From Isoetes taiwanensis (Eukaryota > Streptophyta > Lycopodiopsida > Isoetales > Isoetaceae), in contig JAJEKV010000263.1 of NCBI GenBank assembly GCA_021234155.1, positions 250,001 to 314,000 of the forward strand: 64,000 bases of DNA, read 5' to 3'. Below, piece by piece: positions 44,903 to 56,056 of the stretch. A program made the position numbers and the translations under genes. The notes below the pieces were generated by a model that was not told the origin of the DNA, did no database searches, and saw only the letters and a program-made list of their open reading frames with translations. Every line of letters begins with the position of its first letter. The first letter of the stretch is position 1.

Positions 44903-45183
44903 CAATCAATCATTGTAATTTCTATTATAGAACAACAATATTACAGAATTACAGGGGCATGTATAATATTTGTTGATCAATCATTGTAATTTGTGTTATA
45001 GAACATCAATATTACATAATTACAGTGGCATGTATAATGTTTGACCAATCATTATAATTTTTGTTATGGAACAGCAATATCACATAATTACAGTGGCATG
45101 TGTAATGTTTCTTGATCAATCACTATAATTTCTGTTATGGAACAACAATATTACATAATTACAGTGGCATGTATAATGTTTGT
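44903..45183. repeat. Four-unit tandem repeat, about 70 bp each
   Basis: Units begin at about 44903, 44974, 45041 and 45114 with GATCAATCATTGTAATTT and contain GTTATGGAACAACAATATTA and ATAATTACAGTGGCATGTAT. They differ from each other by several substitutions and by length (68-73 bp). Located in the 3' region of the Myb/SANT-like gene. Confidence 0.85.
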
Positions 45184-45292
45184 AGAACAACATGTTTAAA
45201 TTGCAATTGCATAAGTGAAAGAGTCTTTATTCAAAAACAATAAAAAAATGAAGCATAGATCAAAAATAAGTTAGAGAGCGCTTATGAGCTTA

Positions 45293-46290
45293 CTACTCAT
45301 ATTGATAATAGGTATGGGAGCTAGATCCGGAGGGAAGATATGGGTCTTCTTCTGTACAAAAGTGGCTATCATTGAATGTGTTTTTAGATGGAGCTGATAT
45401 ATTGCCAACTGGATTGGATGGTAGTCGGGCTTGCAAGTCCATTTGAAGCATCTCCGCAAGTTGCAATTTCAATGTCTCTTTCCTCTCGGCAATTTGCAAC
45501 TGTAATTGTTCAACTAGAATTGAAGTAGCTCCACGAACACCATCTTCCAGTCGCCTTGACTTTGTTTTCTTGCCATTCAAACTAGAACTACCCTTCCTGT
45601 TGGAAACAACGGGCAACTTCTCTTTCAATTCCCTCATTGGAGTACCTTGGCCATCATCGTTACTATCTTCTTCATCATCTTCAATGACGGTAACCTGATT
45701 TTCTTTGGACCCATTTTGCTGCAATATGTCTACTCCTTTTTTCTTCTTAGCACTTTGATCTTGAATTGTAGCAGCACTACCCAAATCAGGTTCACTGCGT
45801 TTCCTATTTCCATTGATATTAGATGTGGATGTGTTCCTGATCTAAATCCTTCATTTGTGGATCCCCCGGGAAGTCCGACACATTTTGCAAAGGAGCCCAA
45901 AACTCGATCAAGCTGATTGAAATAATGCCAAGTACTAGGAGTGCCTCCTGTTTTGTTTTCTTTATCCTTTTCTTGCTTTTACCTCCTTATCATAAATTCC
46001 ATCCTATTTTTTACTTGCTTTCCTGTATATGATGCCGATAAATACCTGTTGATCCTCTCTGCAATAAGATCATAATGCTTGGAACCAAGGTTTCCATTTC
46101 GTATCACATTCAGCTTCACATCAGCAAACTCATCAAGCAAATTGTCTGTTGCATTCGGTGGCCATAGCTGCTTCTTCTTCTCTGGTGCAGAACTAGAAGT
46201 ATATCAGAGGCATTTGGGGCTGTGTGAGGAAAAGACTCCTGAGAGGGTATTGGGATTTGGGTGGAGGGAACCACATCATAATCCTCCTCA
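45293..46290 (-). pseudogene. Myb/SANT-like partner protein of the PIF/Harbinger element
   Basis: On the minus strand 46200-45840 encodes LWPPNATDNLLDEFADVKLN, VIRNGNLGSKHYDLIAERIN, RYLSASYTGKQVKNRMEFMI, TPSTWHYFNQLDRVLGSFAK. This is the Myb_DNA-bind_3 (trihelix/SANT-like) pattern: acidic helix, 'W/Yxxixxxxn', 'ytxxQvkNrxxxlk', 'Wxxf'. After a frame change near 45790 the C-terminal tail continues (45784-45293): KKKKGVDILQQNG, an acidic stretch VIEDDEEDSNDDGQG, and a coiled-coil-like LVEQLQLQIAERKETLKLQL, ending HTYYQYE. In PIF/Harbinger elements this second protein binds the element ends and helps bring the transposase into the nucleus. In-frame stops in the N-terminal part show decay. Confidence 0.78.
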
Positions 46291-46398
46291 TACTTAGAAA
46301 AAATCAGATGGAACAGAATTCAAATCTTTACCTTAAGAGATCTCCACGGTAGAGCTTCCAAAATTGTGTCGTTGTTGAGGATAGCCCATCGTCTTTTG

Positions 46399-46592
46399 TT
46401 TGGGCATGTGAATGATTCATGGCTGAGTAAGCGGCAGACTCAGCGGGGTATCAGCTCGACGGATTTTGGGGCATCAGCCCACGCAAAGAGCACCTTGGGG
46501 ATGCTGACTTCGTGCTGAGGGCAAATTTCAGTGCTGATTCAGCACTGTGTCCGGGCTTATAAAAAGCCCCGTCATGTGAACGACCCATTAGA
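46399..46592. repeat. GC-richer element remnant ending CATGTGAACGACCC
   Basis: Rich in CAGC/GCTGA motifs, with AGTGCTGATTCAGCACT, a perfect 17-bp dyad (about 46530-46546), and CGGGCTTATAAAAAGCCCCG (46552-46571), a second hairpin. The right end GTCATGTGAACGACCC resembles the inverted form of GGGCCGTTCACATG at 48880. Left border uncertain (possibly GGGCATGTGAATGATTCATG at 46402). Confidence 0.5.
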
Positions 46593-46729
46593 AGGGTGGG
46601 CTTAAACTTTAGAAAAAATATCATGTAAAATTCCAATAAAAATGAAAATCAAATTTATAGAATTTTGTCCCACAACACAACTGTGTTTTATGTCTGACCT
46701 AAAACCCCAGGGCAGGGGAAGGAGGAAGA

Positions 46730-47437
46730 ATGCCGCTTTACGATTTTGTGGCAGTGTTCAAAGGAGGCGTAGAAAGACGGAGCATGCAAGAGCTGCTCTC
46801 TAGACTCGGTCATCGAGCTTTCAAACTTGGCGGTGTGGTTACTGATATCAAGTCCTTTGGCAGACAGTACCTTGCTTATCCTATTAAAAAGCGCGATGGT
46901 CGACATTACCAGGTATCTATATTCGTTTTCCTGTTTTCCCTTTTAATGCTCTAACCCAGAAGATTTCACCTCCCGCCTGGAATTGGCCCACTTAGCGTCT
47001 TCTCTAGATCCCTAACTTGGAAATGACAGATATAACATTCCGGCAGGACATAAGACACCCAAAAGATAATTTTTGGTGGATTATTCAAATTTTCTGTAGG
47101 GGATGCCTCAGAGCAAAAGAACTTTGCTGTATCTGATCTCCTGCTCACAGCAAAGAATACTTTGAATTTTATGATAGCGTTTTTTCACATAGAACGAAGT
47201 TGATAAGGTTGTTTATTAATGTTTCCTTGTGACTTCCAGGCACAATTGATGCAGATGACAATGATGGTGCCTCCAAAGTTTCATGAAGAAATGCATTATC
47301 TGAACAAGGATGAAAGGTTGTTGCGCTGGATTTTGGTAAAACATCGCGGGACACAATGGTTGGAGGCTCTTCAAAGCGCTAATGAAGTCCATGTTTACCG
47401 TCCAGGGAAGGACGGGAAACTCCAAAGAGTTAACTAG
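46730..47437 (+). CDS. Ribosomal protein bS6 family, probably mitochondrial small subunit
   Basis: Two exons (46730-46912 and 47240-47437) joined in phase 0 encode 126 residues. Exon 1: MPLYDFVAVFKGGVERRSMQ, LLSRLGHRAFKLGGVVTDIK, SFGRQYLAYPIKKRDGRHYQ; exon 2: AQLMQMTMMVPPKFHEEMHY, LNKDERLLRWILVKHR, then EALQSANEVHVYRPGKDGKL. The order 'Y(E/D)xxxxxxxxxxxxxl...Gg.v....dwG.r.LAYpIkk...g.Y....f..pp....el...L..de.vLR...vk' is that of bacterial S6, which binds 16S-type rRNA with S18 in the small-subunit platform. No long N-terminal extension is present, as in plant mitochondrial S6 proteins; the chloroplast form normally has a transit peptide. Donor GTATCT, acceptor TTCCAG. The gene is intact. Confidence 0.88.
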
Positions 47438-47439
47438 TA

Positions 47440-48735
47440 GTTGAATGCAGAGTTAGAAACGAGAAGCTAACTTGGCATGTTATATGGTAATGTCAATGTA
47501 CTGTTTGTTTGGGGGATGCCTTTGTATGATACCAATACAAATGTTTAATCCTCTCTTCATGCTGAGGAGTTTTTATAATGTTAGAACAGCTATCACTAGC
47601 GTTGAGTAAAAGGCTGGCCTTCAAATGTCCAAATGCCTATAGATGCTGTAAATCTTGGTTTGGTAGAAACTTAGATCCAGGTATGGATTCAATGAAAAAC
47701 CATAGTTGTGAAGTAGGAGGTTGTGGGGTCTGTCGACAATTGTGGTATGCATAGTGCAGTTCAGAATTTCCATTCCCGATTCATGCTCTGTTACAGTTTT
47801 GTTCTACAATTGAGGAAGCAAGGGTTGGAAATTTTATTGTTTGAGGGTTTGTTAGAGGTAGAAGGTGCTTTTGAATTAAGAATGATTTTTTAAAGAATCA
47901 TTTCTTGCTGCTGATGCTTATTGCATTGAAAGAAGGGAATTTTCATATATATACATCCAGGCAGAGCTGAAGTCTTTTGTGCAATAATTTGAGAAAGTTG
48001 AGGTTAAATTGTACAAAATTTCTGTAGAAAGCTGGTTTTTTATACCCTAGGGATGGAGGATGAGGAGTTGGCATATGCCATGAAATATGCTAGTTGGACC
48101 ACAGAGATGTGGCCTGGAACAGCGGTTTCCACAAGATCGAATAGGAAGTGCAGGCAATAAGCCATTCTTTCACATCTCCATCTTCCATATTTTGTAACCT
48201 GAGGCAGCGGATAGGTCACGATTACTAAATTGACTTCTTTTGAGACGAGTCTATGTTTAGGGTCTGTTTAAAGTATCTGTGTGTGATACTTGCTTTTTAT
48301 GTTCAGATTGTCTCGGCTTCTGTTTTTCACCAAGGAGGCAGATCTAGCACTGCCAGCAGATGGCTGTGGTACTTCCTTTTAAGTTCAGACTGTATGGCTA
48401 TATTCTTCAAGATTCCCTTTAGCATTCCATTGGATGGAGTCATTGGTGGCTATTGTTCCAACCAAAACAGTTGGGAGCGGTAATTTTCATGACTAAGATC
48501 GGAGTTTCTACATTATTTAGTTCTTGGAGCTCGAGAAGAATACCGGCAATGTTCTGTGTAGCAGTACTAGAGGGTGTTCCCTACGATTTCTAAGAGTTTT
48601 TGAAGACTCTCTTAGATTTCTTGAAGATTCTTAAATATCCCATCAAAATTCTTTGAGATTCTCTTAAAGATTGCCTAGAATTCTATTAAAGTGGAACGTT
48701 CCCAAATCACTACTCATGATGCTTCACAGCATTTG
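47440..48735. other. No gene recognised
   Basis: 3' flank of the S6 gene and unique AT-rich sequence. At 48575-48700 repeated TCTTAGATTTCTTGAAGATTC motifs occur between GGGTGTTCCC and GGAACGTTCCC, possibly another small element, but the ends do not match well. Confidence 0.35.
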
Positions 48736-48740
48736 ATGTG

Positions 48741-49352
48741 GCGATCACATGAAGATTTTTTTTGCGGGGGTTGAATACCTGCTGCCCCGATCACAGCAGC
48801 CATTTACGTGGAGAAGACCCAGCAGCTGAATCCTATTCCCAGCAGCTGCCTAGAATCAATGACATGGCCTGAGTATTATGGGCCGTTCACATGAAGGAGT
48901 TTTTTTTCAGCGCTGAAACAGCGCTGGGCCATTCATCAGCAGCTTAAAAAATTCCATTCAGCATCGCGCCGCTCACGGCGCGCGAGCTGAGTCGAAATTT
49001 TCTGTCTGGCTGAGAAGTGCTTAACCAGCCGGGTGACTTCAGCAGACGATACAAGAAAATTTTGCACACAAAAAGACTCAGCAGCATGTGAACGGCTGCA
49101 GGGTTCAAGAGTTCAGCGCGGGGCAGCAGGGCTTCAGCCCCCGCAGAAAAACTTGGCCATGTGATCGCTACATTAGCTGATATCTTGCATGTGAACCAAA
49201 AATTTCTATGTGCTGATTTGCGCAGCTGAATCCGTGCTGCCTCAGCACAGGTATTTGGGACCTCAGATGCTGACCCAAAAAAGTCTCTGCTGCTTAAATA
49301 AATCCCTGCGCTGTTTCAGCGGAGGGCCGAAAACTTCCCATATGAATCGCCC
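48741..49352. mobile_element. Cluster of short TTCACATG-ended inverted-repeat elements
   Basis: Two pairs of inverted ends are recognisable. Pair 1: GCGATCACATGAAGATTTTT with GCGGGGGTTGAA at 48741, matched inverted to 49131-49168 (TGCGGGGGCTGAA, GCGATCACATGG). Pair 2: GGGCCGTTCACATGAAGGAG with CGCTGAAACAGCGC at 48880, matched inverted to 49300-49352 (GGGCGATTCATATGGGAAG, CGCTGAAACAGCGC). The pairs overlap rather than nest. Further end-like pieces occur at 49083-49097 (GCATGTGAACGGCTGC) and 49189-49199. All are rich in GCTGA/TCAGC. No coding capacity. Confidence 0.65.
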
Positions 49353-49559
49353 TTGAGTCTAGCCTCAAGAAAGAAAGTGCAAGGAAAGCGACAAAATACA
49401 ATGCTGGCACGAACTTACACAACTGCCATCTCATTAATTATCACTCATGATCTCAAATTAATTGCAAATCCAACATAGAGATTCGCAAATTATGTACTGG
49501 CATCATAATGTGGCCAAAATTAGGAATGTTATATTTATAACATAAGATTTTCAATTGTT

Positions 49560-50930
49560 TGATTGGGGTATTCGTATGTGAAAGTGTATTTTGCTGACGG
49601 TGGCAAGTGAGATTCCTAACCCTAGAATATTGGGCGGGCATATTGGAGCTCGGATCCCCTGGTTAATGGATTTGGTGGTTCTTCCTTGGGGTGCTCCAGG
49701 GATGGCGGAGCTGCCTCTGATGTGTCGTGGGTTGTCTTGTGTTTCTTTTTTGGATTTGTGGATAAGTGGGGGTTGGCCGTTGGGGAAGCGAGAGGTGGAG
49801 TGTTCTTGAAGAAGAGATAGGTAAGCCACCGTTTTTTTTTTTCTACGTGGCATTGTGTTTGTTTGTGGTTTTCTGCCATGTCTATGAAGAGGGCAGCCGA
49901 GAAAGGGGAAGAGTGCTGGATTACGTGAGCCATATCTTGAATTTCGGTTCTTCCAATTCCCAAGAGAATGGTCGTGATTTTTCTGCCGAAAGGGGATTTG
50001 GAACCTCATAGATGTGGGAGTGTTACCTTAGGTTTGTCTCGGGCGGGATGTCCCTATGAGCTTTTATGATGGCCTTGTGGGATTTTGCAATGGAGGTGTG
50101 TTGTTGGGAGCTGTGGCCATGGAGCGTGGTGCTACTTGTAGATCATTTGCATTGTCGTCGTTTTTAGAGCCCGGTTTAAAAGCCCTAGGGCCATGAATGA
50201 TGCCATAAAAAAGAGTTTAATTGGGTTTGTAAGCCTCCGGTTTGATCCTCGATTTGGTCTCAGTAAAAGCCCGGAAGAACACTCGCCTTTATTGTTTTGA
50301 GGGTATGATTGGCTATTGTATGAAGGATGTGGGAAATGTTCACTATGTCTGCCATCTTCATAATGTTAGTGAGGGCCATCGAGAAAGGTAAGGATTTGTA
50401 TTTGAGGTGGGGAGCCGGTGATACCAAAAACTTAGTTGTTCTTGATAACAAAACTTGTTGAATCGAGCTGCCCATTTTGTTAACTATCATGGGAAGCGTC
50501 AATTGACTGCTAGCTTGCTGTTTACACTGGCCAGAATCATTCGTTGTGGAAAATTTACATTATCCAGTTCTTGGATTATCCCTTCCAATCGCCCATATTA
50601 ATGAGCACCGTGGTCGGGGCCGCATGGAGGTCTTCTTTGAATCCTTCTCGCCGCATGCCCTGGGATATGAGGACGATTTTGTTTTGGCCGCCAAAGTGGT
50701 TTGTGCCCAGAGAGCGAATGGGCCTGGGAGGAGGCGGTATTGGGATAATGCCATTCCTATTGATGAACAAGACAATAACTTTGAGGATATTTATGATGAT
50801 TCTTTTAGTCAAGACAGTGATGATGTTGTCATTCTTGAGCCTGGTGTGGATTTCATCCCTGTGCACAAGGGTGATTGCACCATGGCTGTTGGGTGATGAT
50901 CTTGGTTGCCTCTAGATTGTACAGTTGGGT
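49560..50930 (+). other. Degenerate coding-like region, unrecognised
   Basis: Plus-strand frames have coding-like composition: 50041-50165 (a KFYDGLVGFCNGGVLLGAVA-like frame) and 50546-50896, which gives a 116-residue acidic protein (DEQDNNFEDIYDDSFSQDSD, DDVVILEPGVDFIPVHKGD). I do not recognise a family; it has the look of a retroelement-type or transposon-accessory protein. No start ATG in good context. Confidence 0.25.
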
Positions 50931-50959
50931 TTTTTTTCATGGGTTTATTTGTTTTTTAG

Positions 50960-51880
50960 TTGCAGGGAATATGGAGACTAGGCATTTAAAATAAAAAAAC
51001 TACATGGTTTTTCCCATGGTTATGACTAGAAAGGGTCTTTGTGGGTTAATTTCATTAAAAACCATATGAGGCTAAAATACTTGGTTTTCTTGTAAGGTTC
51101 ACTAGGGTGGTATTATGGCATGGAAATTGCTAACGGCTCCTTCCTAGTGTTTGTCAAAGTGGTATTTTATGTTGGCAAATGGATGTGGTATATTATAATG
51201 TTTTAGAGGTAGGGTTTCCCAATGTGGTATAATATAGTGGTTGTGGATGTGGTTTGATGTCGCGGCTCTATTTATATGATTTTATGATGTGGTTAATTAT
51301 TGTTGTAAATGCACACTCGCGATGTGGTATATGCAGTAAATCACCATTATTTAATTAGTTGAAGTGTTTAGGTTATTGTATTAAAACGCTACTATGTTTA
51401 TCAAACTGAGATCTAATTGTTAGTTGTAGAAATGCATGGTTTTGTAGTACACTAGATTCATGGTTATCATTTACAAACAAGTATTGCTATATAGTCTAAA
51501 GCATTTCAAATTACTAGACTAAACTATTAAGGATTGTGGATGGTTTCTTATGTATTGTAGTACTTATTAAGGTTGGTAATCCACTAATGGCTTTTAGTCT
51601 AAAGCGTTCCAACTATTGCATGGAAAACACGCCTATCTTTACACTCAAGATGTACTCGTTATTATATCGATAAACCACTAATGTTTCTATTCTTAAGCTT
51701 CTTAAGTTTTTGCATATAAAGACTTGCAATCTTTCCACTAAATATCTAATAGTTTTTTCAATCATACATGCAATGGTGAAGATGACAAATCACTACATTT
51801 CTATGATCCGAAGCACTTTTAGTTTATGAATGAAAACCATAGCAATCTTATCACTACCTATATAAAGCATGTTCCCTTTT
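50960..51880. repeat. Degenerate TGGTTTT / GTGGTAT array
   Basis: Low-complexity AT-rich sequence with many loosely spaced TGGTTTT, GTGGTAT and ACTAATGG motifs (for example 51003, 51109, 51186, 51227, 51318). The region 59.95-61.01 kb carries the reverse-complement motifs (AAAACCA, AACCACTA). Confidence 0.45.
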
Positions 51881-52033
51881 CTATTTTATTTGATGCAAAA
51901 AAAAATCTACATTTGACACGTGGAAAAAGATGATGTCAAGATGTGATGTCATGGTTCCCCCTTCTTTCTTGCTCGCAAGCAATCCTCGGGTCTCCTTGCT
52001 CTTCTCGGCTATGTAAGATCCGTCTTCCCATGC

Positions 52034-52162
52034 CATGTGATCTATATTTTCAAGATGGTAAAAGGCATTGAATTTGTTGCATACAAAGATGTAAGCATGT
52101 GATGTCATGTGATCTATATTTTCAAGATGGTAAAAGGCATTGAATTTGTTGCATACAAAGAT
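52034..52162. repeat. 57-bp tandem duplication, 72-bp period
   Basis: 52034-52090 (CATGTGATCTATATTTTCAA onwards, ending CATACAAAGAT) is repeated identically at 52106-52162. The period of 72 keeps the minus-strand frame open. Confidence 0.9.
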
Positions 52163-52605
52163 CTCTTTTAGGCCGAGTTGGCGCTCAAGGTAATGGCGCA
52201 AAAACCCAGTTAATGGTCGGATATCTTCATTCATCGCGTCAAAAGCTTGATCGATTCGAATTTAGACTTGAAAGTGCAGATTATGTGGAGCTATGACTTT
52301 GTCGGGGTGAGATATTCTGTCGAGATATCTTGGAAATGATTCTTGGTCCGCATTCATATCCCGTTATCTTTGTGTAGATGGAGCTGTGATTCCTTGATTC
52401 CATTCTCGATTCCATTGAATTTGAGGCCTTAGTGGACTCTTCTTTATCGATTTCCACCATGAATGCAACAGATAATGCGTTGATGGGTGAATCGTATTTC
52501 ACATTTGAAGAGATGGGTCCGTAAGAGGAATTGTTACACCATATGCAAGGAGCCATCTACCTAAAAAAGCCTAGTTCAAGATAGGGCAAAAGCTTGGTTC
52601 ATAAC

Positions 52606-52707
52606 GGGGTTCATAACTCAAAAGTTCTCGCCTACCTTTTGAGGGCTAAAGCTTCACGAGGGGTTCATAACTCAAAAGTTCTCGCCTACCTTTTGAGGGC
52701 TAAAGCT
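52606..52707. repeat. 48-bp tandem duplication, 54-bp period
   Basis: GGGGTTCATAACTCAAAAGT and the following bases to GGCTAAAGCT occur at 52606-52653 and again at 52660-52707. The period of 54 is again a multiple of three, giving a repeated VHNSKVLAYLLRAKA in the plus-strand frame. Confidence 0.9.
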
Positions 52708-53139
52708 CTCATTGCGACCGGACTTCGGTTTCCGCCTATGGTGCTTCTATCCCCCTTTCCTTTGTTGCCTTTGTCATGCAAAAACATTTCGAAGGCGTCT
52801 GCCGTCATAGCTTGCTTCGTAACCCTTGAAAGGTTGCTCGTCGCTCATCAAAGCTTTAGCTATGGTACCTAGTGGAGGCGGTTTTAAGCGGTTTCACTGT
52901 TTTATTTAATGATCTCCACCGAATCTATGGAAAATGTCAAACTCCTGGCGACAGATAAGGTATTTTCCTTCACCATCTTTAAACTTAAAATGATAAGGAA
53001 AAATAATGCGAGATCCGGCCGATAACTGGAGCTTTGCAAGGCGGCATTAGGCCACCGTGGTCGATTGTATCCATAGTTGCGCTTTTTATCAAACAGAGGG
53101 ATATTTGGAAGAACATGTGCGCATTGCATTGACATACAC

Positions 53140-55240
53140 CCTACTGTGTTTTAACAAATTGTCAAACGAGACCTATTTCAAGAATTAATATTGAATAGAT
53201 GTGGAGAATCATTAGAGCAGCCATGGCTAATCCAACTCCATGTTCAGCTTTTGCATGATAAGTGTTTATCGTAGGTCTGTGATGGATGAGAAGTTTGTTA
53301 CTTGGATGGTTATGTCAAAAAGTATCTAGAAATATAGGTGTTTAACATAAACTCGTGTTATGTGTTCGTGAAATCTTCATGGATGGAGATGTCATTTTTC
53401 TCTTAAGGTGCATTGCTTCTTCTTACGGATCAAAGAAATATTCGAGTGGGATTTTTGTTTGCCCTTTTGAAATATTCCATTGCAATGGATGCTACATCAG
53501 GTTGTAGGGAAGAACTTGAAGATAGCACTGCTCTCTAACACCATCTTGCTTCAATTGAAGATTTGTTAATACCATTCTGGTGACTGTAGAATTAGAGAGC
53601 ATGAAATGCATCCTTCCTACTTGCCTTGGTCACCATGATATTTCTGTGGCAAAGTTGTACCAGTTCCAAAACTTGGGTATGAATATATGTATCAAATTGC
53701 CTATGCTTGGTATGTATGCCTATTACAGAGTGAGCTGAATGGGAAGTGTTGGGGAGCAAATGAAGCTCCTAGATGCAAGCAATATCTCTTCAAAACAAAA
53801 AACTCAAGTGGAATTAATGAGAGAAAGCCCAAGGCCAACTAAGGGCAGATCAAAGTTCTACACTCTACAGCCTAACTCTGATGTTGCATTGTATTTGCCA
53901 TTATAATTCCTTCTGTCTGTTTTCAATTTAGGAAGGAGTGCTGTTTGTGCGTTGCATTGTTTTTGTCGTTTAATTTCTTCGTTCATTTTGAGTGGATCAG
54001 CTTTGTTCTTTGAGGCATCTATTCTAGGCAAAAATTATAGGAAACTAGGGGATAAATTATCGTGTGATAAGATCAAGGTCAACTAATTCAGGCGTTCTTC
54101 CTATCTGTTCTTCCTATCTGAGTGTACCAATATTTCACCTCCTAGGGAGATGTCGTTGATGTCAACCACAACCACGCGAGTCCTTAGCAAGTTTGAACAA
54201 AAGAAATTGTTTGTAAAACCATGAAGGACATCTCCAAAATTGCATTATTACTGCCATATACCTCGGCTCGTTTGCACAGTTGCTGTGGCAGCGTGTTTGA
54301 TACTTGAACATAATGAAACTGAACAAAATTCTCAAAAGGCTGGTGTTTACAGTTTTGGAGTATTGCTGTGTTTGCAAAGTAACTAGAGGTTAAGAAGTTT
54401 CCAGTTGCTTTGTGACATATTTGGCCCAAGTTTCAAATTGAATTTCCTGGTTCCATGGGTTCTTATGGTAACCTTGTGGTAACATGTGAAGCACACTTGA
54501 AGACCAAACAATCTATGTTTATGAAGAATCTAAGCATGATTGAAGTTACCATGTAAAAGATTACCATGCAAGAGGAACAGAGCTGCAAAACATATTTATT
54601 ATTTAGGATGCATTGTTATTTTCATATTATTGCATGGAGGATTCTCAAAGCCTAAAAGTAGGCAGCTCATTTGTTGTTCTGTGTTGCAAAGTTCTTATCA
54701 TAGCCATACAAGTTTAGATACCCGAGTTTCTATGCATCCATTAGATCTTGCATGGTGAGGTCGGGAACAACATTTCATCCAAAAAGATTAAGCACTAGGT
54801 CCAACTTTTCAATGGTGAACGTATTATGATGATTATAAGGTTGAAAAAAATGAGAAGTTAAATGTCAACTCTAGATCGCGTGTTCTGAATCCATAGTCAT
54901 AGCAGCCATAGGTATACTGGGAATACAATGGTCCTTGATCGCAACATTAGTAAGTGATTAGGTAGAGGACAGGGGATTGAGAAAGAGAAACGTTCGCGGC
55001 GGCCTTGGCCGCGATAAGTTTCTTGTATTAATTATCCATGTACATCTTTGTACAATGACTGCATAGTTTCTTATCATGTACGTATAGTGTTTATGATTAA
55101 ATGCATTGCGTGCTCAACATATACCCCTAGTGCTTAAGACTACTTAACCATAAATGCTTTTCACATCCAAGCAGTTAAGTTTAGACTAAAACAACTACTT
55201 AAAGTGTAGTGGTCTTTTGCATGGTTTCGTAACATTGTAG
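53140..55240. other. No gene recognised
   Basis: AT-rich, apparently unique sequence with short frames only. At 54999-55014 lies CGCGGCGGCCTTGGCCGCG, a compact GC-rich hairpin within otherwise AT-rich DNA. Confidence 0.35.
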
Positions 55241-55242
55241 GG

Positions 55243-55454
55243 TTCTGGGCGTTTGGTCTAGTGGTAACACACTAGTTCCTTAGCAATGTGGTCTCGAGTT
55301 CGAGACCGCCCAGAATCGCACTCGGTACTGTTGGGGGTCAAATCCTAACAGACGCAATGTAAGGTGTTTGGGGGCAGGGCCCAACTGAGCAATGTAGTGT
55401 GGTGTGTGGTCACATGTCCAGTTGGATGCTGCCTAGTGGCGTAACGTTAAAATA

Positions 55455-55484
<30 letters not shown>
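55243..55484 (+). mobile_element. tRNA-derived SINE with (ATCT)n tail
   Basis: The head looks like a tRNA: TTCTGGGCG (55243-55251) can pair with CGCCCAGAA (55307-55315) as an acceptor-type stem. TGGTCTAGTGGTA (55254-55266) is the Pol III A box, and GGTCTCGAGTTCGAGACC (55290-55307) holds the B box in a T-arm-like stem. A tRNA-unrelated body of about 140 bp follows, and the element ends in (ATCT)n (55455-55484). These are the parts of a plant SINE. I see no convincing target-site duplication. Confidence 0.85.
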
Positions 55485-55485
<1 letters not shown>

Positions 55486-55489
55486 AAAC

Positions 55490-56050
55490 TGCTACTACTT
55501 TTGGAGATGAAAGCACATAAATGTTTTTTCCTTGCGTGGTATTTACAAGAACCACTACTACTTTTTGTTGAAATGGTATCTACATGCTTCTTCCTTGTGG
55601 TTTCACTATAACCCCAAAATTTGCTCTATGCGTAGTTTTTTGCCGTTCTTTTTGCAAAAAAACAACACCTAAAGTCCATGCGTAATATTATTCCGAAAAT
55701 GCTAGAAACAATGGGTAATTTTTTAGCCTGGTTTTTCACAAACAAAAAACGCTTTTAGATAATACCACATGCTAATAGCTCTTGTTTTCCATTATATAGT
55801 TGTTTTTAGGCTTATTACACTAAACATTAAGTAGATTACAATTTAACAGAATATTAGATCGATTACAGTTTAGCAAAATGGAAAGAAACTTTTTTTATGC
55901 TGAACACATACAATAAATTACAGTCACATAGAGTAAATTTTAATGCCATAAAATTTTTTAATGCCATATAGCCATTGCTTCAGCTATTGGACATCGGCAT
56001 AAGCAATGCGAGCAATCTGCCTAGCATATTCCAGAAACCCTGTTCCAGAA
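55490..56050. other. No gene recognised
   Basis: AT-rich sequence with short frames only; nothing recognisable. Confidence 0.35.
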
Positions 56051-56056
56051 GCTAAC

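Larger units (their letters stand above)
51881..53135 (-). other. Unrecognised minus-strand open frames
   Basis: Three frames: 53135-52902 (starts MSMQCAHVLPNIPLFDKKRN), 52556-52281 (Ser/Asn/Glu-rich) and 52234-51881. The last contains a 24-residue direct repeat (FVCNKFNAFYHLENIDHM, twice) created by a 72-bp-period duplication. They might be exons of one gene, but I could not find consistent splice sites or a known domain. Confidence 0.22.

Noticed and set aside
55243-55316. tRNA gene
   Set aside because: The acceptor- and T-arm-like stems are good, but the anticodon arm does not fold and the unit continues into a body with an (ATCT)n tail, so it is a SINE head.
55455-55484. Independent microsatellite
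   Set aside because: Its position directly at the end of a tRNA-derived element makes it the SINE tail.
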